Position numbers and translations under genes: made by a program. Positions 26,185 to 35,306 of a DNA stretch of 64,000 nucleotides are shown piece by piece. The stretch lies in the NCBI GenBank assembly GCA_945898095.1, contig CAMDHE010000003.1, positions 1 to 64,000 of the forward strand, read 5' to 3'. Position 1 is the first letter of the stretch. The number at the start of each line of letters is the position of its first letter. The DNA comes from Roseateles toxinivorans. GTDB taxonomy: Bacteria > Pseudomonadota > Gammaproteobacteria > Burkholderiales > Burkholderiaceae_C. The notes under the pieces were generated by a model, which saw only the letters and a list, made by a program, of their open reading frames with translations, was not told where the DNA came from and did not search any database.

Positions 26185-28767
26185 TTATCCGGCGGCGATT
26201 CGCATTGCCAGATGAGCCAAGGCATCTTCTACCTGGTCGACCAGTACAAGGCATAGGTCGCCTGGCTCAAGCCTGGCCAAGGCCTTGTCGATGGCGATGA
26301 ATTCACCCTGGATTTCAGCGACGAAGCTGGTGCGGCTGGCACCTTGCAGACCTTCGCGCAACAGGGCCAGTACCTCGCCATCGGCGCGCCCGCGCTGGCA
26401 GGCATCTTCAAACAGGATCACCTCGTCAAACGCTGCGCCAAGGACCTGGGTCTGCTCGATGATGTCGTTGTCGCGCCGGTCGCCGGCGCCGCTGATCACC
26501 ACCGAACGCTTCTTGCCCGGCAGCGCCTGCACGGCGGCGACCAGCGCACGCATTGCATCAGCGTTGTGGCCATAGTCGGCAATGACGGTGGCGCCGCGGT
26601 AGTCCATCACATTGAAGCGACCCGGTGCGTTGTCCGCATCGTTGGCAAAGCTGGCAAGTCCGCGCCGCACCGTGTCCCAGTCGAGTCCGACACCCCAAGC
26701 AGCAGCGACCGACGCCATCGCGTTCTCGACCTGAAATCCGATGGCGCCGCCGCGGGTGATCGGAATGTCGCGTAATGCAATGTTCTCGCGCCAACTGCCC
26801 TGCGCTGCGACCAGCATCTCGCCATCGATGAAGACGCAGCGCTTGCCTTGCGCGCGGTGTGTGGCCATCAGCGGATGATGCCGGTCAGCCGCAAAAAATA
26901 TCACCTGGCCCGGACAGGCCGCAGCCATATTGGCGACTACCGGGTCCGCAGCATTGAGCACGGCATAGCCGCCGGGAGCGACGTTCTGCACGATCACGCG
27001 CTTGACCAGCGCGAGTTCGTCCACCGTATTGAGAAAATTCATCCCCAAATGGTCGCCGGCGCCCAGATTCGTCACCACCGCCACCTGGCAGCGGTCAAAA
27101 CCGAGGCCTTCACGCAAAATGCCACCGCGAGCGGTTTCGAAGACTGCTGCTTCAACGTCAGGGTGCATCAGCACATTGCGTGCGCTCTTCGGTCCCGAGC
27201 AGTCGCCGCTGTCGGTCTGTCGTCCGTCAATCGTCACGCCATCGGTATTGGTCATGCCGACCTTCAGTCCGCAGGTCGTGAACAGATGCGCAATCAAGCG
27301 TGTCGTTGTCGTCTTGCCATTGGTGCCACTGACGGCGACGACCGGGATGCGGCCGTCTTCCTGCTTGTTCGGGCCGGCGCCATAGAGATGCGCAATGATG
27401 GCTTCGCCGACATTGCGACCCTTGCCATATGAAGGCGACAAGTGCATGCGCAGACCCGGCGCAGCATTGACTTCAACGATGCCGCCGCTTTGTTCTTCAA
27501 GCGGCCGCAACACGCTCTCGGTGACGATGTCGACGCCGCATACATGCAGACCGACGACCTGGGCGGCAGCAATCGCGCGGGCGGCAACTTCTGGGTGCAC
27601 ATCGTCGGTCACATCGGTGGCAGTGCCACCGGTTGACAAATTGGCATTGTTGCGCAAGATCACCCGGCGGCCTTTTTCAGGCACCGACTCAGGAGTCAGA
27701 CCCTGCATTTCCAAGCGGGCTACAGCGATCTCGTCAAAGCGGATCTTGGTCAGCGAGGTCGCGTGGCCATCGCCACGTTTCGGGTCGGCATTGACCCGGT
27801 CGACCAGTTGTTTGACTTGATGCTTGCCATCGCCGATCACATGTGGCGGGTCGCGCCTGGCTGCGGCAACCAATTTGTCGCCGACGACCAGCAGTCGGTA
27901 GTCGCTGCCGGGCAGAAATTTCTCCACCATCACATGACCGATTTCCTCAGCGACACGGTAAGCGTTTTCCATGTCTTCACGCGTGTTGACATTGACCGTC
28001 ACACCCTTGCCCTGGTTGCCGTCCTGCGGCTTGACCACGACCGGCAGGCCGATTTCTACCGCCACCTGCCAGGCTTCGTCGATGCTGTCGACCGGCTGAC
28101 CGAGCGGCACCGGCACACCAGCCGACTGCAACAGGCGTTTGCTCAAGTCCTTGTCCTGGGCGATTGATTCAGAAACGGCGCTGGTCGCGTCGACCTCGGC
28201 CGCCCAGATGCGGCGCTGCTTGGCGCCCCAGCCGAACTGCACCAGGCTTCCCTGTGTCAGCCTACGGTAGGGGACGCCGCGCGCTACCGCTGCATCGACG
28301 ATCGCACCGGTTGAAGGCCCGAGCCGCACATCCTCATCGAGTTCGCGCAGTTTCGCCAAGCTGGCGTCGACATCGAAGCTGCCATCGTCGCGTGCGGCTT
28401 CAACCAAGCGGCAGGCCGCCTCGAAGGCAAGCCGACCGACATCTTCCTCGCTGTACTCGACCACGACCTGGAAACTGCCCGGCTCGCTGGTTACATGGGT
28501 GCGGCTGAAAGTGACCGGGCAGCCGGCCTGCGCCTGCAAAGCCAGCGTTGCCTGTTCCAGCACATGGGCCAGCGAAATCAGCGGATGCTGGGTGCTGGCC
28601 GGGCGCAAAGCACCGATGCTGGGGAACATCGCGCGCAACCTGGCTTCAAAACCCGGCAGATTGGCGATCGACAACTCGACCTCATTGCAATGAACAATCG
28701 CTTCGATGGCCGTATGCCGGCTCCACATATTCGGGCCACGCAAGGCCCTTGTGCGAGAAACTTCCAT
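26185..28767 (-). CDS. cphA: Cyanophycin synthetase CphA
   Basis: 860-aa non-ribosomal polymerase that makes multi-L-arginyl-poly-L-aspartate. The N domain starts with RALRGPNMWSRHTAIEA. The ATP-grasp domain (about 210-450) has GLPVVVKPQDGNQGKGVTV and IVEVNAAPGLRMHLSP. A Mur-ligase-like domain has the intact P-loop [11 protein letters not shown] (Lys485), TARGGILREGLGFD, and a C-terminal part with DYGHN. Both ATP sites look functional, so it should add Asp and Arg alternately. It is 47 bp downstream of cphA' on the same strand. No cyanophycinase gene is in the window. Confidence 0.95.
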   Translation of the reverse strand: MEVSRTRALRGPNMWSRHTAIEAIVHCNEVELSIANLPGFEARLRAMFPSIGALRPASTQHPLISLAHVLEQATLALQAQAGCPVTFSRTHVTSEPGSFQVVVEYSEEDVGRLAFEAACRLVEAARDDGSFDVDASLAKLRELDEDVRLGPSTGAIVDAAVARGVPYRRLTQGSLVQFGWGAKQRRIWAAEVDATSAVSESIAQDKDLSKRLLQSAGVPVPLGQPVDSIDEAWQVAVEIGLPVVVKPQDGNQGKGVTVNVNTREDMENAYRVAEEIGHVMVEKFLPGSDYRLLVVGDKLVAAARRDPPHVIGDGKHQVKQLVDRVNADPKRGDGHATSLTKIRFDEIAVARLEMQGLTPESVPEKGRRVILRNNANLSTGGTATDVTDDVHPEVAARAIAAAQVVGLHVCGVDIVTESVLRPLEEQSGGIVEVNAAPGLRMHLSPSYGKGRNVGEAIIAHLYGAGPNKQEDGRIPVVAVSGTNGKTTTTRLIAHLFTTCGLKVGMTNTDGVTIDGRQTDSGDCSGPKSARNVLMHPDVEAAVFETARGGILREGLGFDRCQVAVVTNLGAGDHLGMNFLNTVDELALVKRVIVQNVAPGGYAVLNAADPVVANMAAACPGQVIFFAADRHHPLMATHRAQGKRCVFIDGEMLVAAQGSWRENIALRDIPITRGGAIGFQVENAMASVAAAWGVGLDWDTVRRGLASFANDADNAPGRFNVMDYRGATVIADYGHNADAMRALVAAVQALPGKKRSVVISGAGDRRDNDIIEQTQVLGAAFDEVILFEDACQRGRADGEVLALLREGLQGASRTSFVAEIQGEFIAIDKALARLEPGDLCLVLVDQVEDALAHLAMRIAAG

Positions 28768-28814
28768 AGGTCAAGTCCGGTTTCGTTCAAGGATTGTTCT
28801 GGCGGGGCTGCTGC

Positions 28815-31016
28815 TTATATTCTGGCCTTGGTATCACCAGGCAGATTCGGCACAAAAGTATCCATGCCAGCTGAAATCAGCTCGGGTGAAATATTCAAGG
28901 CCCAGGCTGCGGCGACCGCAGCCAAGACCGTGGAGGCATCGACTTCGGCGCTGATCGCTCTCTTGCTGGCAGCAAAGCGACGCAGCAAGGCATCGACATT
29001 GGCGCCCGAAGTTTCCGATTGGCCTTGCGCAAGCACGGCCGCACCACGTTGCAAAAAGACCGCCCGGCCGCCCTTGGCACGATGCTCGGCCATAGCCGGC
29101 AGCTTGCCATCGGCCGCGTAGAGAATCACTTCGCCATCGCTGAGTTCAGCCATTTCAGTCAATCTTGGCACCGCCGCGTTGAGCACGGCAACGCCTTCGC
29201 CGAGCACGACATCGATTTGTGTGCGCAGCACTTTGTAGAGCTGGTCGTCGTTGTACACGTCGAATTCGGCCAGCGATTCAATCCCGTCCATGTCGGTGAC
29301 CACGCCGACTTGGCAGCGGTCATAGGACAGTCCATCGCGCAGCACCGAGGCTGCGCTGTTCTCGATCACGACTGCGTCGATGCCGCGGTTGATCAGCAAG
29401 CGGTGCGCAGCGTCCCAGCGCGCACTGTCCTTGCGCTCGACCTGACGGGTGCCCAGGAACAAGCCGTCGCGGCAGGCCAGCCCGACATGGCGGCCGTTCA
29501 AATGCAGCAACCAAGCGACCAGGCGGGAGATCGTCTGCGTACCGCGCGAGCCGGCCACACCGATGATCGGAATACGCCCGTTCTCCTCCTCGGCAAACAA
29601 ATGGTCGATGATCGCTTTGCCGACGGGCTGCGGTTTGCCTTCGGCAGGCTTCAAATGCATCAGCAGACCCGGGCCGGCATTGACTTCGACGACGGCGCCG
29701 CCCTGCTCGTGCAAGGGACGGCTGATGTCTTCGGCCACGACATCGACGCCGGCGATGTCAAGACCGACAACCCGTGCCGCCAGGGCCACCGCATATGCGA
29801 CCTCGGGGTGAACTTCGGCCGTGCAATCGATCGACACATTGCCATTGCGCTGAATCAGTACGCGGCGACCTGCTTCAGGAATGGCCGTCCCGCTCAAACC
29901 CTGGCGTTCCAGGTCAAGCAGGATGACCCCATCGCTGGCGGCGTTCAGGCGGTTCAGCGGAAATTCTTCGGTCAGTCCGCGCCGCGGGTCGGAATTGATC
30001 TGCAACTCGACCAGCTCGAGGACCGTTGACTTGCCATCGCCGAGCACCCAGGCGACTTCACCGCGCGCAGCAGCAACGAGTTGCCCGCCGACGACCAGCA
30101 AGCGGTGCTCATTGCCGCGGATATAGCGTTCGACCAGAACTTCGCTGCCATGGCGCTGGGCGACTTCGAAGGCGGCCAGGACATCGTCGCGCAGTTTCAA
30201 ATCCAGCGTCACGCCGCGGCCATGATTGCCATCGGACGGCTTGACGACGACCGGCAGCCCTAGATCTTCAGCGGCTTCCCAGGCTTCTTGAGCCGATTTG
30301 ACCGCCCGACCTTCGGGTACCGGCACACCGCAGGCTTTCAACAAGGTCTTGGTCAGATCCTTGTCGCCGGCGATGCCTTCGGCGATCGCGCTGGTCATAT
30401 CGGTCTCTGCCGTCCAGATCCGGCGCTGGCGCGCGCCATGGCCGAGTTGCACCAGATTGCCATCGTTGAGACGGATATGGGGAATGCGACGGTCGGTGGC
30501 TGCGGCGACGATGGCGGCGGTTGACGGACCAAGATAGCAATCATCGAGCTTGTCACGGACCCGGGTGACGGCGGCTTCGACATCGAAGGGCAGGCTGTTG
30601 ATCGTCGCCATCAACAAGGCATGACCTTCAGCCAGGGCGATACGGGCGACCTGTTCGTCACGGGCGCGGAACACCATGCGGTAGACGCCGCGGGTCGAGG
30701 TGCTGCGGGTCTGGCCAAAACCGGTGGGCATGCCCGAGAGGTTGAGTAATTCGATCACGACATGCTCAAGGACATGACCGCACCAGGTACCTTCGACCAA
30801 GCGCTGCATGAATCCGCCGCGCTCGCCGACGCCGCAATGGTGGTCACCCAGGGCCGGCAAGGCCTTGGTGATGCGATCGGTGAAACCGTCGAGCAGGTTG
30901 GTCGGCAAATCTTCCAGTTCGCCCAGATCCAGCCAGACCTCCAGCACCGGACGGTAAGTCCACATATTCGGACCGCGCAGATAATTGACGCGCAGCAGCT
31001 TGATATCGTTTCTCAT
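28815..31016 (-). CDS. cphA': Cyanophycin synthetase-like protein CphA' (degenerate second ATP site)
   Basis: 733-aa paralogue of CphA. The N domain (YLRGPNMWTYRPVLEVWLDL) and ATP-grasp domain (GLPVVVKPSDGNHGRGVTLDL, VVEVNAGPGLLMHLKP) are well kept. In the Mur-ligase-like domain the P-loop is AGSRGTQTISR instead of [11 protein letters not shown], with Thr493 in place of the catalytic Lys. The last 120 or so residues with the DYGHN region are missing. It should keep only the ATP-grasp ligase activity. Paired cphA'/cphA genes are known from Burkholderiales. It is the first gene of the cphA'-cphA pair and diverges from the ABC transporter gene. Confidence 0.88.
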   Translation of the reverse strand: MRNDIKLLRVNYLRGPNMWTYRPVLEVWLDLGELEDLPTNLLDGFTDRITKALPALGDHHCGVGERGGFMQRLVEGTWCGHVLEHVVIELLNLSGMPTGFGQTRSTSTRGVYRMVFRARDEQVARIALAEGHALLMATINSLPFDVEAAVTRVRDKLDDCYLGPSTAAIVAAATDRRIPHIRLNDGNLVQLGHGARQRRIWTAETDMTSAIAEGIAGDKDLTKTLLKACGVPVPEGRAVKSAQEAWEAAEDLGLPVVVKPSDGNHGRGVTLDLKLRDDVLAAFEVAQRHGSEVLVERYIRGNEHRLLVVGGQLVAAARGEVAWVLGDGKSTVLELVELQINSDPRRGLTEEFPLNRLNAASDGVILLDLERQGLSGTAIPEAGRRVLIQRNGNVSIDCTAEVHPEVAYAVALAARVVGLDIAGVDVVAEDISRPLHEQGGAVVEVNAGPGLLMHLKPAEGKPQPVGKAIIDHLFAEEENGRIPIIGVAGSRGTQTISRLVAWLLHLNGRHVGLACRDGLFLGTRQVERKDSARWDAAHRLLINRGIDAVVIENSAASVLRDGLSYDRCQVGVVTDMDGIESLAEFDVYNDDQLYKVLRTQIDVVLGEGVAVLNAAVPRLTEMAELSDGEVILYAADGKLPAMAEHRAKGGRAVFLQRGAAVLAQGQSETSGANVDALLRRFAASKRAISAEVDASTVLAAVAAAWALNISPELISAGMDTFVPNLPGDTKARI

Positions 31017-31284
31017 AGGTAGCTTGCCCGTTCAGGGCCGGACGCATTGACGAGGAATGAGGCAGGGCGTGATTGTGCGCCCAGTTCGGTATCAGTCAGG
31101 TGGAACCGTATGCCGATGGCAAAGCAGCTCATAGGGTTCGAGCCAAGCTTGCGCAGTCGCAGTATTTTCGCTGGCTGTTTCGGGGACAGATTGATGAATT
31201 GACCGGGCAGTGCACGGTCTTGAGTGAAAATCGGCCTTCAAACATTGCCAAGAGCCGATCCCGGCGTCTTGGCTGAAAAACATA
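31017..31284. promoter_or_regulatory. Divergent region between cphA' and the ABC transporter
   Basis: 268 bases that must hold the promoters of both divergent units of the cyanophycin locus. I see no gene and no -35/-10 pair of good quality. Positions 31190-31235 contain TTGATGAATTGACC, a possible -35 region for the plus-strand gene, but without a matching -10. Confidence 0.3.
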
Positions 31285-33588
31285 ATGCACGATCATCATC
31301 TCGTCGAAACCCCTCAGCATCCCCAGTTGGCCGAATGCCAAGCGCGCTTGCTTGAAAATGAAAACGTCTTGGCGACACTTGAGGTTGACCTGGATTCGAA
31401 AATGCGCTTCGGGCGCGACTTGCTGGTGCTGACGAATCAACGCATTCTGGCCTGGAATGGCGACGCGAAGGCCTGGCTTGACTGGTTGCTGCAGTCTGGT
31501 TTGATCCTGAAACAATCGGACCATGGCGGGATCGGCAGCCTCGAGTTACTCGACGCCGAACGCCGTTTGGCGCATTGGCGGTTTACGCTGGCGATCAATG
31601 TGCGGGCGCAGCGCTGGCTTGAACAGTTCGAACGGCAGCAAGCTCGGCTGGCCGGCCAGCCCTTGCCCGAGGGCGACGAAGTCTCGCTGTGTCCCGCCTG
31701 CCAGGCACCGTTGCCGCCCGAGACCGAGGTCTGTCCGGTCTGCGCACGCGAACTTCACACGCCCCCTTCGACCTGGGTGCTGCTGCGCTTGTGGCGCTTC
31801 GCAAGACCTTATCAATGGCAGTTGATACTTGGCTTCGTTCTGACGCTGCTGTCGACTGCCGCGACGCTGGTGCCGCCCTACCTGACCATGCCCCTGATGG
31901 ACGATGTGCTGATTCCGTTCCAGAACGGCAAACACATCGACCCCTGGCTGGTGGCGGCTTATCTGGGGGGGCTGGCAGGTGCGGCGCTGGTCGCCTGGGC
32001 GCTGGGCTGGGCAAGAACCTATCTACTGGCCTTGGTCTCGGAGCGTATCGGGGCTGATCTTCGCACCGCGACATTTGACCATTTGCTGCAGTTGTCACTC
32101 GACTATTTCGGCGGCAAGCGCACCGGCGACCTGATGTCGCGGATCGGGTCGGAGACCGACCGGATCTGCGTCTTTCTGTCAATGCATGCGCTCGACTTTG
32201 CCACCGATGTGTTGATGATCGGCATGACGGCGGCGATCCTGTTCTCGATCAACCCGATGCTGGCATTGGTTACCTTGACGCCGTTGCCCTTCATTGCCTG
32301 GATGATCCATCTGGTGCGCGACCGCCTGCGTACCGGGTTCGAGCGTATCGACCGGGTCTGGGGCGAAGTCACCAGTGTGCTGGCCGACACGATCCCGGGC
32401 ATTCGCGTGGTCAAGGCCTTTGCACAGGAAGCGCGTGAGGCCCAGCGGTTCCGGGAAGCCAATGCGAACAATCTGAAGGTGAATGACAAGCTCAACAAGA
32501 TCTGGAGCGTCTTCACCCCGGCCGTTTCGTTGCTGACCGAAATGGGCTTGCTGGTGGTCTGGGCCTGCGGCATCTGGTTGGTTTCCAATCAGCAGATCAC
32601 GGTCGGCGTGCTGACCGCATTCATCGCCTATATCGGTCGCTTTTATGGACGCATGGATTCGATGAGTCGCATTGTCTCGGTGACGCAGAGAGCAGCGGCC
32701 GGCGCCAAGAGAATCTTCGACATCCTCGATCATGTCTCGAACGTGCCCGAGCCGGTCGACCCGGTCAAGCTGGCCGTGATCAAGGGCGGCATCACGATGC
32801 ACGACATCGGTTTTCGCTATGGCAACCGCGCTGTCATACGCGGGCTTGACCTGGAGATCAAACCGGGCGAGATGATCGGTCTGGTTGGACATTCGGGATC
32901 CGGCAAGAGTACGCTGGTCAATCTGATCTGCCGTTTCTACGATGTCACCGAGGGATCAATCCGGGTTGATGGCGTCGACCTGAGACGCTTTGCCGTGTCG
33001 GATTACCGCCGCAATATCGGCCTGGTGTTGCAGGAACCCTTTTTGTTCTTCGGCACGATCGCCGAGAACATTGCTTATGGCAAGCCGCAGGCGACGCGTG
33101 ACGAGGTCGTCGCGGCCGCGCGTGCGGCGCATGCGCATGAGTTCATCCTGAGGCTGCCGCAAGGTTATGACTCGCTGGTCGGCGAACGCGGGCAGGGCTT
33201 GTCGGGCGGCGAACGCCAGCGCATTTCGATCGCCCGTGCGCTGCTGATCGACCCGCGCATCCTGATCCTCGATGAAGCGACTTCGTCGGTCGACACCGAA
33301 ACCGAGACTGAAATCCAGAAGGCACTCGATAACCTGGTGCTGGGACGCACGACGATCGCGATTGCGCACCGTTTGTCGACGCTGCGCAAAGCCGATCGCC
33401 TGGTGGTGATGGACCGCGGGCAGGTGGTCGAAGTCGGGCCGCATGACGAGTTGATGGCCAAGCAAGGTGCTTACTGGCGGCTTTATGAAGCGCAGGCGCG
33501 CCGTGTCGATGCCGACGCAGATGATGAAGCGGCTGACGATGTCCGTATCATGCCGCCCAATCCTTCCTCCCATACGATCAACGCTTGA
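31285..33588 (+). CDS. Cyanophycin-locus ABC transporter (fused permease and ATPase)
   Basis: 767-aa half-transporter of the exporter (ABCB/MsbA-like) type. Residues 1-130 form a cytoplasmic domain with no clear match. A zinc ribbon follows: C136-x2-C139 and C150-x2-C153 (CPACQAPLPPETEVCPVC). Six transmembrane helices span about 170-450. The ATPase has Walker A GHSGSGKST (Lys541), signature LSGGERQR (from 639) and Walker B ILILDEATSS. Relatives beside cphA are named cyanophycin-metabolism-associated ABC transporter in public annotation, from memory. The substrate is unknown. The DUF1854 gene follows directly. Confidence 0.88.
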   Translation: MHDHHLVETPQHPQLAECQARLLENENVLATLEVDLDSKMRFGRDLLVLTNQRILAWNGDAKAWLDWLLQSGLILKQSDHGGIGSLELLDAERRLAHWRFTLAINVRAQRWLEQFERQQARLAGQPLPEGDEVSLCPACQAPLPPETEVCPVCARELHTPPSTWVLLRLWRFARPYQWQLILGFVLTLLSTAATLVPPYLTMPLMDDVLIPFQNGKHIDPWLVAAYLGGLAGAALVAWALGWARTYLLALVSERIGADLRTATFDHLLQLSLDYFGGKRTGDLMSRIGSETDRICVFLSMHALDFATDVLMIGMTAAILFSINPMLALVTLTPLPFIAWMIHLVRDRLRTGFERIDRVWGEVTSVLADTIPGIRVVKAFAQEAREAQRFREANANNLKVNDKLNKIWSVFTPAVSLLTEMGLLVVWACGIWLVSNQQITVGVLTAFIAYIGRFYGRMDSMSRIVSVTQRAAAGAKRIFDILDHVSNVPEPVDPVKLAVIKGGITMHDIGFRYGNRAVIRGLDLEIKPGEMIGLVGHSGSGKSTLVNLICRFYDVTEGSIRVDGVDLRRFAVSDYRRNIGLVLQEPFLFFGTIAENIAYGKPQATRDEVVAAARAAHAHEFILRLPQGYDSLVGERGQGLSGGERQRISIARALLIDPRILILDEATSSVDTETETEIQKALDNLVLGRTTIAIAHRLSTLRKADRLVVMDRGQVVEVGPHDELMAKQGAYWRLYEAQARRVDADADDEAADDVRIMPPNPSSHTINA

Positions 33589-33599
33589 GCCTGCCCTTC

Positions 33600-34085
33600 A
33601 TGACGCAAACGATGTTGACGCTGCCATTTCAAGCGCTGTCTCGAGATGCTTTTGGTCATCTCCTTCTGACCGATGCCCAGGGCTTGCTGCATGAGGGCGT
33701 GGTGCCGGTGCGTGCGCATCCGATTTCGGCACCCGACGAAGGCCTGTCCCTGGTGGGGCAGGATGGTCATGAACTGGCCTGGATTGCCTGCTTGTCCGAA
33801 CTGCCTGAGCGTGAGCGCGAATTGCTCGAAACCGATTTGGCCAGCCGTGATTTCATGCCGACCATCCTGCGCATCAAGAGCGTTTCGACCTTTTCGACGC
33901 CGAGTCATTGGACTGTCGAGACTGACCGTGGTGAAGCGCAGTTCATTCTGCGTACCGAGGAAGACATCCGCAGCCTGGGATCAGGCCGTTTGTTGATTGC
34001 CAGCAGTCATGGTCTTCAGTTACTGTTGGCTGATCGATTTGCGCTCGACAAGTTATCGAAGAAATTGCTCGAGCGATTCTTGTAA
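33600..34085 (+). CDS. DUF1854 family protein, cyanophycin-associated
   Basis: 161-aa soluble protein with the DUF1854 pattern: RDAFGHLLLTDAQG, PDEGLSLVGQDGHELAWI, FMPTILRIKSVSTFSTPSHW, VETDRGEAQFILRTEEDIR, and a C-terminal LLIASSHGLQLLLADRFALD. No enzymatic motif can be recognised. The ATG at 33600 lies 11 bases after the transporter stop; a TTG at 33585 overlapping that stop would add five residues. Constant association with the transporter suggests an accessory subunit or regulator. Confidence 0.8.
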   Translation: MTQTMLTLPFQALSRDAFGHLLLTDAQGLLHEGVVPVRAHPISAPDEGLSLVGQDGHELAWIACLSELPERERELLETDLASRDFMPTILRIKSVSTFSTPSHWTVETDRGEAQFILRTEEDIRSLGSGRLLIASSHGLQLLLADRFALDKLSKKLLERFL

Positions 34086-34116
34086 ACCGCCTTGGCGCGA
34101 GCAAGGGCGCGTTGCG

Positions 34117-35097
34117 TCATTGCGGTTGAAAGCCGCTGGCCTTGATGATCCGCGACCAGGTCGCCGTGTAAGCGCGCTCGCGGGCGGCAAGCTGAGCCTG
34201 TGTCATGAAGCCAACCGACAAGCCCATTGCGGTGAGTCGCTCCTTGACCTCCGGGATGGCGATGACTTTGGCCAGCGCGACAGAGAAGGGATCGAGCAAC
34301 GCTTTCGACGTACCTGCCGGGGCGAAGAAGCCATAGAAAGGCAATTCCTCGAATCCGGCCAGCCCGACCTCGCCCAAGGTCGGTACCTCGGGCAGCGTGG
34401 CCTGACGTGAGGAGCCCATCACGGCGACGACATGGAGTTTGCCGCTACGGTGGTTCTCTATGAAGTCCGGGATCGAGCCGATGCCAGCGGCAATCTGGTT
34501 GCCGAGCATGTCGTTGATCATCGGCGCGCTGCCGCGGTAGGGCGCTGCGATCAAGTCGATCTGAAACTTCCCGCCCAGCACCTTGACCAGAAATTCAGGC
34601 ACCGAAGCCGGTGCCGGGACGCCGATTGCGCCTTTGCCGCTGCCGGCGTTCTTGACCCAGGCCACATAGGCCTCCACCGACTTGGCTGGAGTGCCGCTGG
34701 AAATTGCCAGCGCGTTGGCGAAACTGGCGAAGCCGCCCACTGGCATGAAGTCCTTGGCCGTGTCAAAGCCAGGGGTCTTGACGACCAGAGGCAGGATCGA
34801 GACCGTGTGGTCATGGGTCAAGAAAAAAGTGCTGCCATCGGGCGCCGCAGCTTTCAAGGCTTGCGCTGCCAATTGACCTCCAGCACCGGGCTTGTTTTCG
34901 ACCAGAACCTGTACGCCGAGTTCGTCCTTCAGGCGATCTGCGAGCAGACGCGCGATCGCATCGGTACCGCCACCCGCAGGAAAACCGACCAGCAACCTGA
35001 TCGTCTTGCCGCTCTGCGCGAAGGCAGAACTGGTCAAGGCAGCGCAGGCGACGGCGCCCAGCAATCGCAAAGTGCGGCGGCGGATCAGTGATTTCAT
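34117..35097 (-). CDS. Bug-family (TctC-like) periplasmic solute-binding protein
   Basis: 326 aa with an N-terminal export signal ([22 protein letters not shown]). The mature part has the Bug hallmarks [21 protein letters not shown] and [21 protein letters not shown], and [18 protein letters not shown] in the second lobe. These proteins capture carboxylates or other small acids; they are greatly expanded in Burkholderiales and often have no dedicated transporter. No tctA or tctB is present here. It diverges from ivd across 209 bp that hold the LiuR-like palindrome, so a link to branched-chain acid use is possible but unproven. Confidence 0.9.
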   Translation of the reverse strand: MKSLIRRRTLRLLGAVACAALTSSAFAQSGKTIRLLVGFPAGGGTDAIARLLADRLKDELGVQVLVENKPGAGGQLAAQALKAAAPDGSTFFLTHDHTVSILPLVVKTPGFDTAKDFMPVGGFASFANALAISSGTPAKSVEAYVAWVKNAGSGKGAIGVPAPASVPEFLVKVLGGKFQIDLIAAPYRGSAPMINDMLGNQIAAGIGSIPDFIENHRSGKLHVVAVMGSSRQATLPEVPTLGEVGLAGFEELPFYGFFAPAGTSKALLDPFSVALAKVIAIPEVKERLTAMGLSVGFMTQAQLAARERAYTATWSRIIKASGFQPQ

Positions 35098-35218
35098 GGC
35101 TTCTCCTGGATACGGACGGGTCGTTGATTCGGATGGGGCATTGTGAAGCAAGTCGAACTGCCCGCCAAAGCAGCATGCCACGACTGCGTCACAAGCCGCC
35201 GAAAAATATCCCGGAGGA

Positions 35219-35240
35219 TTTACGTTTACGTAAACGTCAA
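35219..35240 (+). promoter_or_regulatory. LiuR-like (MerR-family) operator before ivd
   Basis: The centre ACGTTTACGTAAACGT (35222-35237) is a perfect 16-bp palindrome. With its flanks it resembles the binding site described for LiuR, the MerR-family regulator of leucine/isovalerate catabolism in proteobacteria. It lies 67 bp before the ivd start and within the shared region with the Bug gene. No liuR gene is in the window. Confidence 0.65.
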
Positions 35241-35306
35241 CCGGTAAACTGTCAGGCTGTTGTCGTCAGAACCCAGCTTCTGGCCCCATTCGAATCGGAG
35301 ACTGCG

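Noticed and set aside
34117-35097. A complete tripartite tricarboxylate transporter
   Set aside because: Only the binding protein is present; no membrane subunits tctA or tctB occur nearby.
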